From the NCBI RefSeq assembly GCF_018812025.1, contig NC_063049.1, forward strand, positions 41,095,503 to 41,159,502: a stretch of 64,000 bases of DNA. The letters are read 5' to 3'. The notes under the pieces are model-generated. The model worked only from the letters and a program-made list of their open reading frames with translations. It was not told where the DNA came from and searched no databases. Positions 58,552 through 64,000 of the stretch are shown here, piece after piece. Source of the DNA: Megalobrama amblycephala (Eukaryota; Chordata; Actinopteri; Cypriniformes; Xenocyprididae). The stretch's first letter is position 1. Every line of letters starts with the position of its first letter. Position numbers and translations under genes: made by a program.

Positions 58552-58897
58552 GGGGCACGTTTACACGACAACTGCAAAAATGACTAAAAACACTGTATTA
58601 TTCATGCCAGGCCAGTAGTTGGCGATGTCACTTTGTAAAAAAAAAAAAAAAAAACTATGCAAATATAGACTGAACGAGTAATATGCATGTGCATGACATC
58701 ACCGCTTTCACTAATTCACATTTTGTAGTTTACACAGAGACATTAACAGTACTGTTTTCAAAAACTTGCACTTTGACACTCATTTTCAAAAGTTTGCATT
58801 TTCAGGCCCCCAAAATGCCATTGCCATGTAAACGAACAGGCAAAATGCATGAGAAATGTTCTGTTTTTAGTTGAAAACTGTGTCGTGTAAACGACCC
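58552..58897. mobile_element. Palindromic MITE with CACGTTTACACGAC ends
   Basis: Starts GGGGCACGTTTACACGACAAC and ends with the inverse TGTGTCGTGTAAACGACCC. A poly-A run at about 58638-58656 lies inside. No coding frame. Confidence 0.7.
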
Positions 58898-58899
58898 TT

Positions 58900-60555
58900 A
58901 GACTAAATGCAACTAATAAAATCAACAAAAAAATGTAACTGAATAAAAAACACTGATAAGAACCAGCATTTAACTACTAAAGCTACAAAAAAGCTCTAAT
59001 ATTCTGTTTCAACAAATAAATGAGTGAATCTTCTGCTGTTCTTCTATTGTTGCTTTCTTAAATGTTTCATATACAGTAGATGAGCCCTCTAAATAAACCA
59101 ATTCACAAAAATAAATCATACATCTCAATGTGTCTTATGAGAGAGAGGGACATTTTAAGAGAGCACATTTTATTATTATCTCAGCGTGCTCGGTTATAAA
59201 ACTGCACATGCAACACATCCTGACAAATAACAGCTATTCAGTTTAATGCTGCACTTTTACAAAAAAAAGTAGCCTGTTACTACAAAAGTCAGAATTTAAA
59301 TAATTAAATCAGAATTAACCAAATAAACCATCATCACATTATAAAAGTATAATGGATTATGAACGGCATTTGACTTCTTAATTAGCTAGTCACACTAATA
59401 TTTCAGTAAGGTGTAATTATTATATATTGTCATTGTTTCGCTTTAGCAGTCAATTAAATTAAAATGCTATATTTGTACAGTAACATAAATGTTACGAATG
59501 CATCTAAGTATAAAGGAAGAGCTTGTGACACCTCAGTGAACACAAAACTTTTTGAGAGCAAGTGAAATTAAATTAGCAATAAGTCAATTTTGTTATTTGT
59601 TGCAGAAAGAGTGAAGTTAAAAGAGAGAAAAAAAACTAATTTACAGGCAATTTCAGGACAGTGACAGAATTGATCAGGTGAAAAAGAAACAAACAATGTC
59701 TTAATGAGATCCTTGTGTTTTCCGTCATCTAGACGGAGCCTAGAGTCTGACATCAGTCTGGAGGAAGATTGCTGGCGGTTCAAGCAAAGCAGGTTTATGA
59801 CCGATTCAATAAACAGCTCAATATGGGATTTCACAGCAAAATGAAAAAGCTTTTATTACCAAACAATGTAGAAACTAGATCTGCCCTAGCAAAACTCACT
59901 GCCACAATGCTAGATTGTACTGAGTGGTTGCCAGGGTGTTGCTAAGTGATGTTTACTCTCAAGACTCTCTTATATTCTGAGGTCAGTGTCATAAACATAG
60001 TAATTGTGTTAAGACTGTGTCCCTTAAGAACTAGTATGATCAAGTAGCAGTTAGTCAAGAGGCAATCATTATTACTTTTCAGTATCAAATTAGACCAGTC
60101 TACGTTTTTATGTAACTGGCTTAAAGTTATGAACATATTTGATGACTAACTTGTAAGACTATAGCAGTTTATGGTCTGTAGTTATGGCTCGAGTCCTTCA
60201 AATCAAGCCTGTGGGACTTTGTCTTCTATTTTATCATCCACCAGGTGAAAATCGGATTATTGTAAAAGAAACAGCACAGCTCTCCTCAACAAACCGCAGG
60301 ATTTAAATGCCCATAACACAAACATGCTAGAAGAGAAATTCAGCTAAATTGAATAATTATGCTTAGGGGTTTGTTAGCAAGTACCATTAATAAATCCAAA
60401 CAAACCTATTCGAATATATGCACAAAAAAGCACAAAAAAACAAACAAACTGCTGTTTTTTACAGTATAACAAAAGCAGAAAATAAGTTTTCCCACTTCCT
60501 AAGCTCATTTTATCAACCAAGAATTTATTTTAATAGCTCTTGAATGTCTGACAAC
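58900..60555. other. xirp2 intron, nothing recognised
   Basis: AT-rich; I found neither transposon ends nor a splice-bounded frame on either strand. Confidence 0.4.
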
Positions 60556-60558
60556 TGG

Positions 60559-60559
<1 letters not shown>

Positions 60560-60598
<39 letters not shown>

Positions 60599-60835
60599 GA
60601 AACATAAAAATATATAAATATATATGCATTAACATATAATATTTAATAATAATAATAATAATAATAAATTACATATAATATTTAAAAGTACATAATAATA
60701 AAAATAATATTAAAATATTAAATACATAAATAACAATAATAGCAATAATAACAATAATAGCAATAATGATGAAGATGATAAAAATAATAATAATTATTAT
60801 TATTAAATTACATACAGTATAAATTGATAATAATA
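60560..60835. repeat. (TAA)n-rich microsatellite region
   Basis: Several TAA/ATA runs (60561-60598, 60646-60667, 60686-60712, 60725-60810) separated by degenerate sequence, directly left of family A copy 3. Confidence 0.9.
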
Positions 60836-60845
60836 CATACATTAA

Positions 60846-61799
60846 AGGTGCCGTAGAACGTTTTTTTAAAAGATGTAATATAAGTCTAAGGTGTCCCCTG
60901 AATGTGTCTGTGAAGTTTCAGCTCAAAATACCCCATAGATTTTTTTTTTTATTAATTTTTTTTAACTGCCTATTTTGGGGCATCATTAAATATGAGCCGA
61001 TTTAGTGTGCGGCCCCTTTAAATGCTCACGCTCCCCGCCCACGGAGCTCACGCTTGCCTTAAACAGCATAAACAAAGTTCACACAGCTAATATAACCCTC
61101 AAATGGATCTTTACAAAGTGTTCGTCATGCAACATGTCTAATCGCGTAGGTATTTATTTGGATGTTTACATTTGATTCTGAATGAGTTTGATAGTGCTTT
61201 GTGGCTAAAGCTAACATTACACACTGTTGGAGAGATTTATAAAGAATGAAGATGTGTTTATGAATTATACAGACTGCAAGTGTTTAATAATGAAAATAGC
61301 GATGGCTCTTGTCTCCGTGAATACAGTAAGAAACGATGGTAACTTTAACCACATTTAACAGTACATTAGCAACATGCTAATGAAACATTTAGAAAGACAA
61401 TTTACAAATATCACTAAAAATATCATGTAATCATGGATCATGTCAGTTATTATTGCTCCATCTGCCATTTTTCGCTGTTGTTCTTGCTTGCTTACCTAGT
61501 CTGATGATTCAGCTGTGCACAGATCCAGATGTTAATACTGGCTGCCCTTGTGTAATGCCTTGAACATGAGCTGGCATATGCAAATATTGGGGGCGTACAT
61601 ATTAATGATCCCGACTGTTACGTAACAGTCGGTGTTATGTTGAGATTCGCCTGTTCTTCTGAGGTCTTTTAAACAAATTAGATTTATATAAGAAGGAGGA
61701 AACAACAGTGTTTGAGACTCACTGTATGTCATTTCCATGTACTGAACTCTTGTTATTTAACTATGCCAAGGTAAATTAAATTTTTAATTCTAGGGCACC
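60846..61799. mobile_element. TTAA-flanked transposon, family A copy 3
   Basis: TTAA (60842-60845) precedes AGGTGCCGTAGAACG. The right end reads TTCTAGGGCACC followed by TTAA (61800-61803), one T shorter than in the other copies. Closely similar to 3908-4874 and 46475-47397 throughout. Confidence 0.87.
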
Positions 61800-61804
61800 T
61801 TAAA

Positions 61805-62244
61805 AAAAAAAAAAAAAAAACACTACCAAAAAGTATATAATTAGGACCAATTATTCTAAGGAGACTCTTCTTCAGAATCACTCTACTCTTATCTGTACAG
61901 AAAACACCTGCAAATCGTCTTCTTCTAATCACAAGGCAAGCACCATTTACCAGAGTAATGTGTCTCTTCCAATCACTAACAATGACTACAAAACTCCCTG
62001 TAAAGTCATCTTTTCCACCACATTTCCTTTTAAAAAGGATTAGAGGTTAAGTCAAGCCACCGTTATATAGCACTTTATACAATACAGATTGTTTCAAAGC
62101 AGCTTTACAATGATAACAGGTAAATCATTCAATGACGCAGAGTTCATTTCGGCTGTACTGCAGCTCTAACAAGCTGAACATTCCCTTATTATCCAATTCA
62201 CACAAACCAAGCAGATCAATCCATCCAAGCAGCGTCACACTCAC
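61805..62244. other. xirp2 first intron, start
   Basis: Begins with a poly-A run after family A copy 3. It contains the likely GTGAGT donor of the first exon at 62244 and no other feature. Confidence 0.45.
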
Positions 62245-62410
62245 CAACTGTGTGTCAGTCTGGAGGAAGAGGAGGGTTAGAGATCCACAGATTGTGCCTG
62301 TAGTTTCCTGCCTGTCCTGCAGGTCGTCAGACTCGCCAGCAGTCTGGCTTGTTTAGTTCTCCTGAGGCTGGTGGAGACCAGCTCCAGCAGCACCCATAAA
62401 TGTAACGTGT
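62245..62410 (-). other. xirp2: Probable xirp2 noncoding first exon
   Basis: On the minus strand the sequence ends CACACAGTTG|GTGAGTGT, a strong donor. About 30 bp downstream of a TATA-like ATAAAA the start of transcription would fall near 62410. The stretch has one ATG (62397-62395) heading a 14-codon upstream frame that stops at 62353, and no frame that continues into the next exon from it. The position upstream of all other xirp2 exons, the donor and the TATA-like box support the call; no acceptor test is possible for a first exon. Confidence 0.5.
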
Positions 62411-62620
62411 ATCCAGCGAGCCTTCGGGAACAGCTGCTTTTATTTCAGACCACCTTCTTCTCTCCCCTCCCCTCGGTCCAACCCTGCGCACTGCCAGCAG
62501 GGCTTTTTTTGGAGGCCTTCATGCCTTTCGTTTCATGCTGGGAAGCAACAGTCAGTGTTTCTTGCTCGACCTATAGGTTAAATAATCATTTTGTGTTCTG
62601 TCATTGAAATCAACACGCTG
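62411..62620 (-). promoter_or_regulatory. xirp2: Probable xirp2 promoter
   Basis: On the minus strand GAAATAAAAGCAGCTGTTCC contains a TATA-like ATAAAA (62443-62438) directly followed by an E-box CAGCTG (62436-62431), a site type bound by myogenic bHLH factors. GC-rich sequence with purine runs lies just upstream (62455-62490). A muscle promoter would fit xirp2's known expression, but no MEF2 or CArG consensus is clear here. Confidence 0.4.
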
Positions 62621-63300
62621 CATTATGGGATTATTACATCTGCATGTGATCTAATGCTGCTTTATCCATTGGTTTTATTGGCTCATCTAAAGCTGGCGTC
62701 CACTGACTCAAAACAAAACAATTTTTGTGAAATCTCACCCTTTTCTGTCTGTCACATTCACCGATTAAATATGGAACAGAGGTGACAGACTAAACAACTG
62801 CCGCTGACACTCACAAAGAGTAAAACATAGTTCAGAACTGAGCAAATTTCCAAGACCAAGATGTTCCAAGATTTCATAAGGTTTTTAAAAATTCCCATGA
62901 CTTTTCCATGCTCGAAAGTAACTATTTTGAAATCCCTGATATTTGCAGGATCATGGAATCCATTTTGGCAGGAAATCAATGGGAAGTTCATTGAAATCTC
63001 AGGAGTGCCGCATAACCGTAAACAATTGTATTATAATGGATTCACTTCAATAATACATTCAATAATTGCAAACAGTTCTGCCTCCACTTTCTTGTTTCAT
63101 TAGTCACTTAAGTGCAGGAGGAAAAATGCTTATGCATAATAATTAGTGTCTGTGATACGTGGCTTTGTGCTCGCTGAGGAAAATTGGTTTGGATCGAGCA
63201 GGACAGCAGCTTGCCAGTTCTTCAGAGAAAAATCTCAATTGTCACTGCCAAAGCAAGGAGAGTCTACCGCACCAATAACACTGAATGTGCTTGATGGTGT
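62621..63300. other. Upstream flank of xirp2, nothing recognised
   Basis: No gene or complete element is seen. The stretch 62860-62990 reads like part of a fish repeat but has no ends that I can define. Confidence 0.35.
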
Positions 63301-63302
63301 CG

Positions 63303-63960
63303 AGATTTGGTAGGGCAAGCATTTTCAAGGAGTAGACAATTTTATCCTAAGCGACTGGAAATCAAAAAGCCTGTGACTTAAGGATTAAAGATATCTTAAT
63401 ATCCTTTTAAATTCTGGTTATTTTGGTATCTTCATTTCTAAGGTCCTATGCTTAATCCCAGAGAAATGGGGATCTCAATGTAGTTCCATGTGCAAATTTT
63501 CAGTGGTCAAAAACCACTGAAACTTTGGTTGATTTGACATGGAATGACCCAATCAGACATGCTTGACGTTGTTGAGATTTGGTAGGGCCAAACTTTTCAC
63601 ATATGACAAGACAATTTTATCCTAAGCAACTGGAAATCAAACCCATGACATTGGCGTTGCTAGCGTCATACTCTACCATCTGAGCTACAGGAACTCAATG
63701 AACTGCCACGCCTTCATCTGAACCCTCAGATTAAAAGTCTGATGCTCTATTTCAAAAATGGGGAAAAAGCACTTTTTCCAAAGTTGCCATGCCTGTGACT
63801 CAAGTATTAAAGATATCTTAATATCCTGTTAATATCCTTATTCTGGTTCTTTTGGTATCTTCATTTCTAAGGCCCTATATGGTTTAATCCCAGAGAAAAG
63901 GGAATCTCAATAGGGCTTTTCACAATGCGCTTAACCCAGGGTTATCGTTGTTCTAAACAC
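63303..63960 (+). repeat. Imperfect direct duplication, two copies
   Basis: GAGATTTGGTAGGGC, ACAATTTTATCCTAAGC, AAAGATATCTTAATATCC and TTTTGGTATCTTCATTTCTA each occur twice in the same order, first from 63303 and again from 63573. The second copy is longer by about 150 bp in its middle, where a tRNA-SINE-like stretch lies. Confidence 0.75.
63613..63695 (-). mobile_element. tRNA-derived SINE head
   Basis: On the minus strand GTTCCTGTAGCTCAGATGGTA reads as an A-box and CATGGGTTTGATTTCCAG as a B-box. The spacing is that of a tRNA gene, but the pieces do not fold as a full tRNA, so a SINE is the better call. Confidence 0.7.
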
Positions 63961-64000
63961 TGCTTTTAACCCTGGGTAAAGGAACTTTTCACACTTTTAG
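63931..64000. repeat. Start of a repeat cut by the window edge
   Basis: AACCCAGGGTTATCG and TTAACCCTGGGTAAAGG form an inverted pair within 50 bp, preceded by GGCTTTTCACA and followed by CTTTTCACAC. It looks like the end of a MITE whose remainder lies outside the window. Confidence 0.45.

Noticed and set aside
63613..63695. Functional tRNA gene
   Set aside because: A-box and B-box-like strings are present, but the stem sequences do not pair and the part is embedded in a repeat; a SINE head is more likely.

Overview
The window reads as intronic and genic DNA of a teleost fish, most probably a cyprinid. It is AT-rich and intron-rich and is full of DNA-transposon remnants typical of cyprinids: an Angel-type palindrome flanked by TTAA, Tc1-like elements flanked by TA, a hAT-like element and tRNA-derived SINEs. 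There is no sign of bacterial, plasmid or phage gene organisation.

One host gene dominates. xirp2 (Xin actin-binding repeat-containing protein 2) lies on the minus strand from about 62.4 kb down to at least 10.87 kb. I could place nine exons with consensus splice sites and matching reading phases. They are a probable noncoding first exon (62245-62410), five small coding exons (48579-48709, 43632-43760, 31736-31822, 26069-26138, 25846-25940), one giant exon of about 9.2 kb carrying the Xin repeats (14848-24067), and two exons that together encode a LIM domain (13204-13334, 10867-11278). Phase arithmetic predicts two products. Including the giant exon gives a muscle-type Xin-repeat protein of about 3250 aa that reads the LIM exon in another frame and stops there. 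Skipping it gives a protein of about 326 aa with an intact LIM domain. The ten bases of xirp2 used to reach these numbers are all visible splice junctions; no transcript data were available.

The rest is mostly mobile DNA in the xirp2 introns and 3' flank. A 3600-bp non-autonomous LTR retrotransposon (26987-30586) has two LTRs that look identical, a 5-bp target duplication, a Gag-like ORF and a large 24-bp tandem array. It sits inside an older TTAA-flanked element. Several families of TTAA-flanked non-autonomous transposons are present (3908, 7918, 26355, 32777, 40165, 45908, 46475, 49018, 54339, 60846), two of them sharing an internal module. Two Tc1-like copies in opposite orientation (32814-33954 and 35786-37379) and a third Tc1-like element (42069-43305) all carry broken transposase genes. 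There are also a hAT-like element with an 8-bp duplication (11518-12770), minisatellites at 9.9-10.4 kb and 48.8-51.6 kb, and many (TA)n tracts.

At the far left (about 330-760) a GC-richer stretch with two CCAAT motifs may be the promoter and first exon of the next gene, transcribed leftwards out of the window. This is only a weak call. The remaining stretches hold nothing I could recognise.
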